Positions 23,701 through 35,700 of a stretch of DNA of 64,000 nucleotides are shown piece after piece. The translations under genes and the position numbers were made by a program. The DNA comes from Scilla litardierei (lineage: Eukaryota > Streptophyta > Magnoliopsida > Asparagales > Asparagaceae), in assembly GCA_030789695.1 (NCBI GenBank), contig CM061135.1, positions 110,864,301-110,928,300 of the forward strand. Reading direction: 5' to 3'. Numbering within the stretch: position 1 is the stretch's first letter; the number at the start of each line of letters is the position of its first letter. The notes under the pieces were generated by a model. That model saw only the letters and a program-made list of their open reading frames with translations. It did not search any database and had not been told where the DNA came from.

Positions 23701-26700
23701 CAGTACCTTGAGAAGATGGATAGAGTTCTGCAAGAGTTAAATAGGCATTTGACTCGGACGCAGCAGATCATGAAGTCCAAGGCAGATGTGCAGTTTGGTT
23801 TATCTGAAGCTGAAGCCGCATCGACAAATGTCATTGACACACCGGTGCAACGAGAAGCTGGCGGATCGCTACTTTGGGACATATGAGGTCGAAGCCAAGA
23901 TTGGATAGGTGGCTTATATATTGAATCTACCATCGACGTCTGACATACATTATGTCTTTTGTGTCTCAGTTGCGACAGGCAACTGGAGATCTTACCCCTT
24001 CCTCGACACTACCACCTACATTGACAGACGAACAATAGTTAATCAGGTACATAGGATCTTACCCCTTCCTCGACACTGCTCCACCTGGGACTCTGGGGTC
24101 GAACTATAGTTGTAGTGAATCAGGTACATAGGATCTCACCCATATAGAATTCTGAAGGGTGTGGTCGACACCAACGTATGATAGTATGTGTTATACCAAT
24201 ACACCGTCTATGTAAACCACTTGGCCTACTGAAGGTGCTTTTGGAGCCGCTGGAGGTAAAAGGGCTAGAAATAACAATTAATATGCTACAATAACAAGGA
24301 AAGTTCCTACATTTTAGGCTAAAATTATGGCTAAAAATCAGCCCATCAATTGGCTAATACATGCCAAAAATACAAAAGGAAAGTAATTATCTAGGCATGC
24401 AAGCCTTCCAAATAGAGTATTTTGGCATGTAAACCTTCCAAAAAGAGTATCTTGACATGCAAACCTTCCAAAAAATTACTACTAAACATGCCAATTTACT
24501 TGCTAAATTTAAAGTAGATGTAGCAAATTCTTCTAGAACTTGAATCATGTTGATCCATCTTTGTTGAACACATGGTTTATGATCAATGGTCATCCATGAA
24601 TTTGCTTAAGCCAAATTCTCTTGAATCAACCAGTTGAGTACATCTTTGCACTTCTATGCTCGCAATTGCGTAATTGGTCCAATTGGAACCTGAACAAGAT
24701 CATTTGAAGTTGTGATATGATTTGCATCATTTCCCTCCTCTTGAAAAGGATTTGTCCTCAAATCATCACCTACATCAAAAGGACTCAAATCAATAATATT
24801 AAATGTAGGACTTACATTGTACTCACCAGGTAAATCTAGCTTGTAAGCATTGTCATTGATGCGCTCTAGGACTTGGAAAGGACCATCTTCCCTTAGAAGC
24901 AATTTTGAGCGTCTATGTTCTGGAAATCTCTCCTTTCTCATATGCAACCATACCCAATCTTCGGGTTCCAAGATCAGCTTGTGACGCCCACTTATGAGAC
25001 TTGTCCACTCTTGTATTGCACGTATCTTCTCTTCATCAACCTGTATACCTTGTGTGCACTAACAACAAATCCGAAAATACAAGCTTATCTGTGCAAAAAG
25101 TACACTTCTACATGTTAGCAAATAACTTTTCTTTTCAAGCACATTTAAAACAGATTTCAAATATACTACATGATCATCCAAGTTTTTGCTATAAATGAGT
25201 ATATCATCAAAGTAGACAACAAATCTGCTTATAAATACACGCAAAACATGATTCATAAGTCTCATAAAAGTGCTCGGAGCATTAGTCAAACCAAAAGGCA
25301 AAACTAACCATTCATACAAACCCTATTTTGATAGTTTTCCATTCATCTCCTTCTATCATTCTAATCTGATGATAACTACTCTTTAAATCAATTTTAGAAA
25401 ACACAAAAGAATCATGCAGCTCATCAAACATATCATCTAAACGAGGAATAGGATGACGATACTTTACCGTTATGTTGTTGATGGCTCTCGGCAATCAACA
25501 CACATTCTCCACGTCCCATTCTTCTTAGGTACAAGTAAAACTGGAACAACGCATGGACGCATGCTCTTCTTCACGTACACTTTCTCCAACTCACTTACAT
25601 GTCATTGAAGTTCCTTTGTCTCCTCGGGATTGCTCCTATAGGCTGGTTGGTTTGGAATCGTCGCACCATGAACAAAATCAAGCTGATGTTCAATTCCTCG
25701 GATTGAAGGTAACCCATGTGGAGTTTCTTCGAGAAAAACATCCGCATATTCCTGCAAAAGAGAAAAAACAGAACTGGGCACAACAAGATCAAATTCGTTA
25801 GTATTTAAAAATGCCTCTTTGTACAAAAGATTTGAAAACATTGCTCGCTTAATTTCACTCATTTTTGCATAGAAATTCTTTTGTTCTCTCTGATTTTCTC
25901 TCAATATCCGAAATTGGATTTTCTCTCTCATTTTTCTGGCCTCTCTGATTTTCACGCTTTTTCTTTTGTTCACCCTCTTTCTTTTGATCACTCTCTTTTT
26001 GCAATCTCACTTGACCCTCATATACTTGCTGTGATGTCAAGTGTACAAGAGTGATTAATCGTTGATTAAGTACAAAAGAGTATTTGTTCGTAAAGCCATC
26101 ATGCTTCATGCGCATATCAAACAACCATGGACGCCCTTGCAACAAGTGCCCCACTTGCATCGGTATTACATCATACAATACTTCATCTTCATATTTACCT
26201 ATCTGGAATGCAACTAACACCTGCATGTTTACACTTACCTCACCACTATCATTTAACCATTGCAACTTGTACTGTCTATGATGCTTCAATATGGGCAGTC
26301 CCACTTTATCCACCATTATTGTACTTGCAACATTAATACAACTACCACCATCAATAATCACACTACATACCTTGTTTTTGATGTAGCACCTGGTGTGAAA
26401 GATGTTCTCCCGTTGCACTTCTTCAACTCCTTTTGCTTGCATGCTCAATGCTCTCATTGCCACCAATGTCAATGCATCATGGGCTAAACATTCCTCCTCG
26501 AGATTGTCCTCTAATGATGGCATGTCATCGTGGTCAGAACCATCATTGTCGGTCACAATTTCACCATTGTCTTGTAACACCATGACCTGCTTGTTTGGGC
26601 ATTGACTTGCCATGTGTCTCCTGCCATGGCATTTAAAACATTTAATGTCACGATTTCTAAAGGTCGAAGGCCTGATTGACCTCGAGGAATGTGACGGATA

Positions 26701-29700
26701 TCCTCAGACTTATGCTCAGGTTTGGGCATTTGTGGCTTGTCGATATTCTTAGTATAACTCGGTTTCCAAGATGTAGACCCGGAGTTATGGGCTGTACTTG
26801 AACCACCTTTCCTCTTGAGGTGTTGCTCTACTTTGATGGCCATGTGCATTTGATGGCCATGTGCAACATGTCTTCCAACTCCACAAAATGTTGCATCTCT
26901 ACCTTATCATGGATTTCCCGATTTAATCCATATAAGAACCTAGCCATTGTAGCCTCGCTATCTTCCTCTACATTAGCACGGATCATAGCAATCTACATCT
27001 CCTTGTAGTAATCATCTACGCTCCGGCTTCCTTGCATAGGACATTGAAGCTTATTGTATAAATCTCGATAGCAGTAACTAGGAACAACCTGCTTTCTCAT
27101 TACCGTTTTCATCTCCTCCCATGTCTTTATTGATCGTTCTCTATTCCGTCTTCTGTTTGTAACAAGCTGATCCCACCAAGTAATAGCATAGTCAAAAATT
27201 CAATCACAGCTAATCTTACCTTCTTTGCTTTGGAATAGTTGTGGCGGTTAAATATGAACTCCATCTTCTTCTCCCACTCAAGCTATATGCTTCAGGATCG
27301 GTTTTACCTTGAAACGACGGAATCTTCATCTTAATACCACCCAAATTGTTATCTTCTCTATCCCTAACTTCTCTAAACCGCCTCCACGTCTCCTATTACA
27401 AACAAGTGAATATCGATCTTCATCTTCATCAAAACTAGACCCATAAGACTCTTCATCTTCAACCATGGGTACCCTCGGTTGAACTCTTTCCCTTCTATGC
27501 ATATTAGGAGCATTTTGTGGTTTCTCTCTAAGTTTATTCTTCATCTTACCTAGCTGTTCTTGAACTTGCTCAAGCTCCAACTTCATCATAAGTTTAATCT
27601 CACTCATTATGGCCTCCACGAGCACTCTCTGATTAGGCAATTCTGTGGTACCTTCAGCACTGCTCTTAGCACTAGTGCGAGACATGTTTGCTGCAAAAAA
27701 CAAAGTTAGAAAAAAAAGCACCTCAAAATTATCTTCCTTACGTGTTTACACTCAAGAATGTGAATCACGCTATGCTCGTGTTTTCACTCAAAATTTGTGG
27801 CCTTTAACCCTTTAATGTTCTCAGCACCACTCTTGCTTCTCTCTACTCTGTAATTTCTCTTTCAGTTCTTTTGGAACTAAAACAAATAATACACAGAATT
27901 TCCAGTAACAATTCACCAAGAACTCATAAAGGAATTCCGGGTCTTAAAGGAAGATTACAAGAAATACGGCTGACTAACCTTTTGGAAGTCTGAAATTATC
28001 AAAATTTCCACAGAAAAGATTGGTCTTTAGGGGTGAGAATTCACACACACAGAGATTGGTCTTTGGGGGTGAGAATTCACACACACAGAGAGAGAGAGAG
28101 AGAGTGGTCTTTAGGGTGATAGGATTTGTTGTGCTAATTAGAACCAAAATGAATAATAACAAACAATTTTTTCTGTCGAGTCCGTTTTACTATTTTTTTG
28201 GTTTGTTTCTTTCTTTTTGGACTCATTTATATCTTCTTCTTCTTTCTTTTTTTGGATAATCGACAACTGTATTTTGATAGTAAAGGAACAATATTTCGAA
28301 ACAAAATACGAAAGAAAAGGGTAAAAGAAATTCGGCTAAACAAGGGTATGTAAACTGAATTTGGAGACTAAAAGAATACGGAATAAAGAAAAGAAATGTT
28401 TTTTAAGATAGGCAAACCTGATCTAGACTCAAAGCTCTGATACCAAATGATGTGAACCCCGCCGAGAATAACAAGACCTAACAACAAAGAGGAACCAAAG
28501 ATCATTCTACAATCAGAATTTGAATGGAGACCTCGACCCGTTGTTGCAACAAAAGCAAGAACCTCGGTATATATGACCTCAACCTTTGCTTATTGTGTAA
28601 CAAGAACCTCGATATAAGGAAGACGCCACAAACGGTGGTGAAATTCTGTTTGATAAGTCCATGGTGAACGCCACGGAAAATTCCCGATAAGTTCGGATAA
28701 TTCTTCAAAGAACCAAAGGAAAATTCTCTCAGAAATTTTTACCGAATAATTAACTGCCTTTCTCTATTGCTTAGATGCCTTTTAATAGGCTAAAATAACA
28801 AGGAAAGTTCCTAAATTTTAGGCTAACATTATGGCTAAAATCAGCCCATTAATTGCATGATCATATGCCAAAAAATAGAACAGAAAAGTAATTATCTAGG
28901 CATGCAACCCTTCCAAATAGAGTATTTTGACATGCAAGCCTTCCAAATAGAGTATCTTGGCATGCAAACCTTCCAAAAATGTACTCCTAACCATACCAAT
29001 TTACTTGCTGAATTTAAGCTAGTCGTAGTCGGATTCTTCTAGAACTTGAATCATATTGATCCATCTTTGTTGAATACATGGTTCATGATCAATGGGCCTC
29101 CATGAATTTGCTTGAGCTCAAATCTCTTGAATCAACTTGTTAAGTACATCTTTGCACTTCTTTGCTCGCGATCGCGTAACTGGTCCAATTGGAACTTGAA
29201 CTAGATCATTTGAAGTTGTGCTATGATTTGCATCAAGGGGTTTGTCAAGGAAAAATGGGAGCTAACGAGGTGATGATTTATTGGCGCGAGTTACCTGACT
29301 ATGATGCTACTTGGGAGTCCATTGAAGTTATTTGATATCATTTTCCTGATTTCCACCTTAAGAACAAGGTGGTTCTTTGGTGAGGAGTAATGATGCGGTC
29401 ATCACTTATTACAGGCGAAGGAGGCGTGCGACTTGATCCATAGGCGTTCTCATCATTTTTGGCCACTATGGGCATTTCATAATTTCTGAAAAATCTGGGT
29501 TGTTTCCTTTTTTATTAGTGGACGGCTAGGGTTTGAGGGATACATGTCGATTATTGTAAGAGAGTTCCTCTCAGAGTCCATAGAACCATAGATTTGCGAG
29601 ATTTAGACTTTGATCTCGAATACAAACTAGGAGAGTGACCTCCCCTCGAAAATGATCAATTATCCATTGTATTTCCCCTTTTGAATCTATAAAAATTCCA

Positions 29701-32700
29701 TCTTTTCCCTTTTCCACCATAAAAATCCCATTTTTATTTTGATTTCCATCGAAGATCATATCAATCGATGAGGATAGATGTGTCCTTAATTATCGACGAA
29801 GCTCAATACATAATGTTGTATGAGATCCAAAGAGCTTGACATGTTAGAAAGCGTCGACGAGACCGGCAAACATCAATGCGCGGTAGCAATCTAAGGACCG
29901 CGCAAGCTATGGAAAGACTTAAGTATTTTTAATAAAAGGAGTAATCGATCAATTTTATCACTAAAAATCAGGCAAATCAAATTTAAAACTAGATCCAACT
30001 TGACAAAACTAACAATAACCCAAATAACCCAACTTTTATTGATGATATTATCGGTCAATATGAATACTGATAGATATAACGTATCGGTCTGATATGATAA
30101 CTATATTGTAATATAATTTACATCATCCAATATGTATCAAATCCCTTCAATTCATACTGTCCCATATGAAATGTATCGCATATATAAAGATATTAACAAC
30201 ATGGTTGCATCCAAATAGATACAAAATGATAATGTAGAAAGATATGAAAATCCAAAAAACTGATTACAGATATTTTCTTGCATGCACAAATAAATTATAT
30301 ATATTAGTTCAAATAAACATCAACAAAAAATATTTCCAGCATGTTACTTTGTGTACAGTATAGGTAAATCATATGTGGGTTGCATGTTGCCATGCTGTAT
30401 ATATTAAATTAAAAAAAATCCTAAAAGATGATAACATGAAAAAAAAATCACATTTACTTTTACAAAATATGGATTAATTCATACTGAAGCATCAGCACCA
30501 TCAAGTCGATCAATATATAAAATAACTAAAGTATAAATCAATCTACACACAAAATATAATATTAGTTTTACTCCAAATAAAACACGTATATTTTGAAATA
30601 ACAAAAATACATTCTATATCTACTCATAAGCTTCCTCGTCAGCTTCATAACAAACGTCATCATCTACCCCCCATCACAAAAAAGAAAAGAAGAAGAAAGG
30701 AAAAAATATATGGCAAACCCGCTTCTTCCCGAAAGGAAAAAAAAGAAAAAAGAAAAAATGTGCGGGCATACCTGCTTTCTGCCGCTGCTTCGCTCTGTTG
30801 CTTCCCTCCGTGATTCGCTGCTGATTTGCCTTGGATATGATGGAGAGCGAGGCCGCCACTTTTTGTTTTGGAAAAAATCAAAAAAAAAACTGATTTTTAT
30901 GCTTGATTGGTCGGGTTTCTTTACGGTTTGAGGTTTTTAGTTGTCGACTATGTGCCCGTATATTTGCATATCTGGGTGCATAATAGTTATGAGACTGATT
31001 ATGCGGCCAACCGCATAATTGATTTTTCATGCGGTCAGAGGCCGCCTCCTTGTATCAGGCCGCATATAACTTGTTTTAGAACACTGCAGAATGGTGCTCT
31101 GATGCCAAATTGAATAATAAAAATCCATCACACTCAAAACTGGGATATGGGTGTTGTTTGTAAAACTGAAAAGACAGTACAAGTACGATTTTTATTCTAT
31201 TTCCTACTTTTACTCGTACACTGGGATTAAATCACAGTTTAAATATAATTCGTAAGCATGGACAATGATTTAAAAAGATCTTGTTGGCACTGTTGCTTAA
31301 TTTAAAATAAAAAAATTAACTCCTAAAATTGCTTTAAATTAAGAAATTCAAGAGAAATCTTCTCTTCTTCAACATTGCAATGACTTCGGTAGAAACAATG
31401 GCAGCAAAGAAGTAGAAAAAGAAGAAGAGAAGAGGATCAAGAGGTTGTGGTAGTTGCAGACTGAAGAGAAAATAGGAGAGGAAGAAGAAAAGCAACGGAA
31501 TTGATTAGAGAAGGAAAAACAAAATTTTTTAAAAAAAAATTTGAAACCATACTTGAGATCAAAGAGAGATCACTGGAGCTCTATTGTCAACAGACAATTG
31601 CCGCCATTCATCGCAAGAGAAAGAAGGAAAGGGACATGGAGAGAACGAATAGAATCAGGGTTCTCTATCTCAATCAAGGGTTATAAATCCCCAATTTAAT
31701 CATGTTTGAACCACTCAACTTAAAAAAGCAGATATGACGGCAGTTAGATGCCGTTTGGCTGCTGGCCTGCCTATCCATCTGCCTAGGCTCAAATTGGGGT
31801 AGTGCAGGGGGCGTGTGCACCAAAGCAGCCACCTGGCCCACTATTTTAAACATTTTCCTGAACAATAAAATTTCATAATTTTGCTTGGATAAATTTACAC
31901 CCAATCTGCCAGTTCTTTACTATATTATTGCTGTAAATCGACCATTTCTCTGATCATAAATTGGGTATGTGAAAATTATTCATTCATAGAAACAAAAATG
32001 AAAAATCACGCTAAGGAGAAAATCATAATGATCATAATTAGGACTCGTATAGCCAGCAAAATCAAATAACAAAATAGTCTAGCTTGCGACATAAATAACA
32101 CGAATCATAGAAGCATATTTGGAAAAATGAGCAGTAACCATCCATATACATAATCCTTATACGAAACTGTTGGATATTGAGTCACCCCCAATATGAGTTT
32201 TGATCATAAGCAAACATATTAATTGTACTAACTCTATAACTCTATGTATGTAGATGTTAGAGATCATATGCTGATGTATAAGATTAAATGATGGTGTGTC
32301 AAGGCAACAAGAATGAAGAAGAAATCTACGACAAGGACATGGAGCAAAAAGACTACATAAATCAAGCAAACAAGTGTATATTTTGTAATTGATATAATTC
32401 TAAATTTCTTGTATTAGACTATTTGTTAAAGCCTTGAAGATACACCACACAAGAAACCCTAGAAAAGACTTGGAATTAATTTTGATTTAATCCCTATCAA
32501 ACCCCTACGTTCCTAATTTAAATTGTGTTTTACCCTCGTTAGTTGACCAATACATAACCCTTGATCGATTAATCGATTAATAGAAGACAGAATTGGCTAG
32601 CTCGGTTTAGTCGACCAATGAGAAGCATTGGTCAACTAATAAAGAACTATTAGTCGACTAATGATCCTTCACTAGTCGACTAATCAACTAGCTGTTGGCT

Positions 32701-35700
32701 GAGTTGACTTTTAAAAACTGGCCGTTAGAGATGGTAATTTGAACATTGTCTTTGATGATTTTTCATCTCTAAAACTCAGAATATCTATTATACAAATGGT
32801 GAAGATGTCACATGTGACACCTTTGTCCCAGTCATACTTTTTGTGGGTGCCACATAGGACTCCACCTCACCCCAATGGTCCAAAGTCGACCCAAAAAATG
32901 ACCCACAAATACACCCTCCCACCCAAAAACAAGAACCCATCTTCACACCCACCACTGAAAAAATCCCAAAAAGACGATACCGACACACCTACAATTCTCA
33001 CTCCTTTTCGGTTGCGCGCGTGCACCTCATCCTGTTCGTGGGGTTTTTTGACATCATGCACGGCACATGTTATTTCTATTTGTTAACAAGTTTTGATAAG
33101 TTTTTATCAATTTTTGAGAAAAGAAAAGATTTTGGTATTGGCCAAAATACCCTTCTAGATTCATTATCTTCTTTGAACAAAAGAAAAGGCTATGATGTTC
33201 TATTCTCCTAAATCATAATCTTTTGAATAGAAAATCCATTCCCATAGCCACTTTTACACACAAGATTTTCATCTTCAAGGTTATAGGAAAGTTGTTTCAT
33301 GTTGTTTCGGTTGCAAAAGATTCTTTCAAGGTTATCTGACAGAGATAATATTTTCTCTCAAGGTTGTTTGAGAAAGGTAGTTTTCTTAACATCGATTGTG
33401 GTGTTAATAGTTGTAATTTTCTTGAAGGTTAGCAATAGGTTTAATGGAAAATCTCAAGCGGTGAGCTTGAGGACTAGAGTAGGTCAGGGAGACCAAACCC
33501 ATGATAAAAGCTGTGATGTTTGCAATTACTATCTGGTTTGATTGTTCTATCTATGTCTAAATTTTATTATTGCAATTACTTATTTATTTCTACTGCAAAA
33601 TTCAAGATTGACTAAAATCGGTTGTTGTAAAAGATACAATTTGATAACGCTTATTATGATCTTTGTAGAACTTTTTATAAAACACTACTCACTCACGTAG
33701 TGTTCTCTACTTGTCATTTACATGATCCTATACTTGGTATTAGAACAGTTAGAAGAATGGCGTCAATAATTAACGGATCTCAATTTCCCGAAGGACAATC
33801 TACAACCTAACCACCAATGTTCATAAGATCGAAAAATGTTCATAAGATCGAAATATGGATACTGGACGAGGCAGATGTTGATCTACATCAAGTATATTAA
33901 CTTCGAGTTTTGGACCAACGTGGAAACTCCATAAAACGAACCAATCACACCCTACACAACATGGACCTACTCCGAAAAGACGAAGGCAACCCTAGATGCT
34001 AAAGCTATGAACACACTATTTTACGCGTTGGACAGTAACGAGTTCAACCAAGTCTCAACTGCTACAACCGCACACCAGATCTGGCATATATTAAGGGTAA
34101 CAAACGAAGATACATATAGAATTAAGAAATCTAACATCTCTTCTTGTATATAGATTCAAACTATTCAAAATGAAGGAAGACGAATCAATCACTGAGATAT
34201 ACACTAGACTCATCGACATCACCAAAACACTTTTCGAGTTTGATAAGACGTACACCCAACCCGAGTTAGTCCAAAAGACCATTCGATCCCTCACACCGGA
34301 ATGGGAAAAGAAACTGACGACAAATCAAAGAGGCTAAAGACTTATCAAAGTTGACCATGGAAGATCTCATAGGTAACTTGATGGCTTAAGATGTGTAACA
34401 TGAAGAAAAAAGACGAGAAATCACCGAAGAAGAAAGCCATAGGTGGGATCGGAGAAAGGGAGAGTGCCGAAATCCTGTGAAAAACACGATCGCCTGCCAT
34501 CCTTCAAAGCCATATCAAACATGGAGGATTCCGATGATGACAATGAGAAGATCGCATTAATGACACGGAAATTCAGGAAATTTCTAAAGCAAGGTAAATT
34601 CAAATACCAAAAATTTAAGAACATTAATGAAACCACTCTATGTTTCAAACGTAACCAATCAGGACACATCAACGACTGACACATCAAGGACTGTCACTTA
34701 TAAAGGATGAAGAATAACAACCTTGATAAACCCAAGGGACTCAAAAGAAAGCTCTAGCCGCTACATGAGATGACTCTGATTCTTCATCCAACGAAGAAGA
34801 AGAAATTGAAGAAGAAAAAGCCAACATGTGCTTTATGACACATAACGATAACGACGAGTTAAGTTCAAATTCCAATAATAATAGTGACCTACTTTCCGCA
34901 TTCAATGAGTTGTATGCCACAAAGAAAATTACTTAAGGAACATAAATCATAAAACTTGAACATGAAAATTTATTAGAAAATTGTTCCAAATTTGATAATA
35001 TTTCACAAACTAATAGGAATTTAGTTGAAGAGAACGACAAATTAAAAGTATAAAATAGTTTGTTAAGAAGAGTAATAATCTAAATGATAGAAGTAGTGAT
35101 ATTGATAAGAATATACCAACAATAAAATTAAAATATGAAGATTTAGTTAAAACGTAGAAAAATTCACTAAGTTAACTAAAACTTAAATAATATTCTTTCT
35201 TCACAAAATGTATTTAACACAAGATTTGGTTTAGGATATAACTCATAAAGACAATGTAGACCCTCCTGTTAACCATAAGAACAACAAATCTATTAAAATC
35301 ATGCCTTTACTTACACTAAATTTCCAAAAAATAATAATAATAGAGTTAACCACTCACAAGTGGTAAATCACATTAAAAATCTTATGATACCCTTATGGAT
35401 CCCAAAGAACTCAAATAATAAAGATAAAAACACATGTAAATAAATTCATGAAAAATGTACACAACTCAAGAAATTATGTATATGTACAATCTAGGAAATC
35501 CAAATCTAAATGGATATTGGTTCCTAATGATTAACTTTGAAAGAACCCCAAAAATAAGGTAACAAACCTCTAATCTCATATTATAGGTACCTTAAATAAA
35601 TTGAAGAACTTATGTGTGTGTGTGTTTATATATATATGCAAATTTTCTCGTACAAAAAGTCCTCGGTGCAAAACTCGTGAGAAAAAAAAATTGTAAGATT

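Larger units (their letters stand above)
24280..29235 (-). mobile_element. Element D: Ty3/gypsy retrotransposon nested in E, internally deleted
   Basis: Read on the minus strand: 5' LTR (29235-28451), tRNA-iMet primer site, gag, zinc knuckle and protease, RT, then an abrupt jump into the integrase C-terminus and a truncated 3' LTR. RNase H and the integrase core are missing. No chromodomain is seen at the end. The left LTR lacks about 335 bp, so its target duplication cannot be checked. Confidence 0.8.
18703..29763 (+). mobile_element. Element E: Ty3/gypsy chromovirus, host of nested element D
   Basis: LTRs at 18703-19067 and 29391-29763 are flanked by the same 5 bp, ATCGA (18698-18702 and 29764-29768), so both true ends are present. 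A tRNA-iMet primer site follows the 5' LTR. Domain order is gag, zinc knuckle, protease region, reverse transcriptase, RNase H, integrase, then a chromodomain reached only after skipping D at 24231-29235. Without D it is about 6 kb. This, with the short LTRs and C-terminal chromodomain, fits the Reina-like chromovirus group. Many stops and frameshifts mean it is dead. Confidence 0.88.
32168..33732 (+). repeat. 5' LTR of sirevirus I, interrupted by Helitron 2
   Basis: Starts TGTTGGATATTGAGTCACC. The end carries TTATAAAACACTACTCACTC, as in G, then GATCCTATA before the primer site TTGGTATTAGAACAG (33734-33748). A TAGTCGACTAA palindrome cluster occupies 32560-32700. Only one copy is present; the length includes 296 bp of Helitron. 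Confidence 0.6.
32168..35590 (+). mobile_element. Element I: truncated Ty1/copia sirevirus
   Basis: A 5' LTR (32168-33732), a primer site and a broken gag are present. The sequence ends near 35590, just after [10 protein letters not shown], the pre-protease segment usual in sireviruses. No pol and no 3' LTR. The LTR start resembles that of sirevirus G (TGTTG..ATTG.GTC...TTTGATCAT). Helitron 2 sits inside the LTR. Confidence 0.65.

Noticed and set aside
31374..31686. Basic Lys/Arg/Glu-rich frame at 31501-31686 as a small gene
   Set aside because: It lies in the purine-rich leader of a copia LTR read on the wrong strand.
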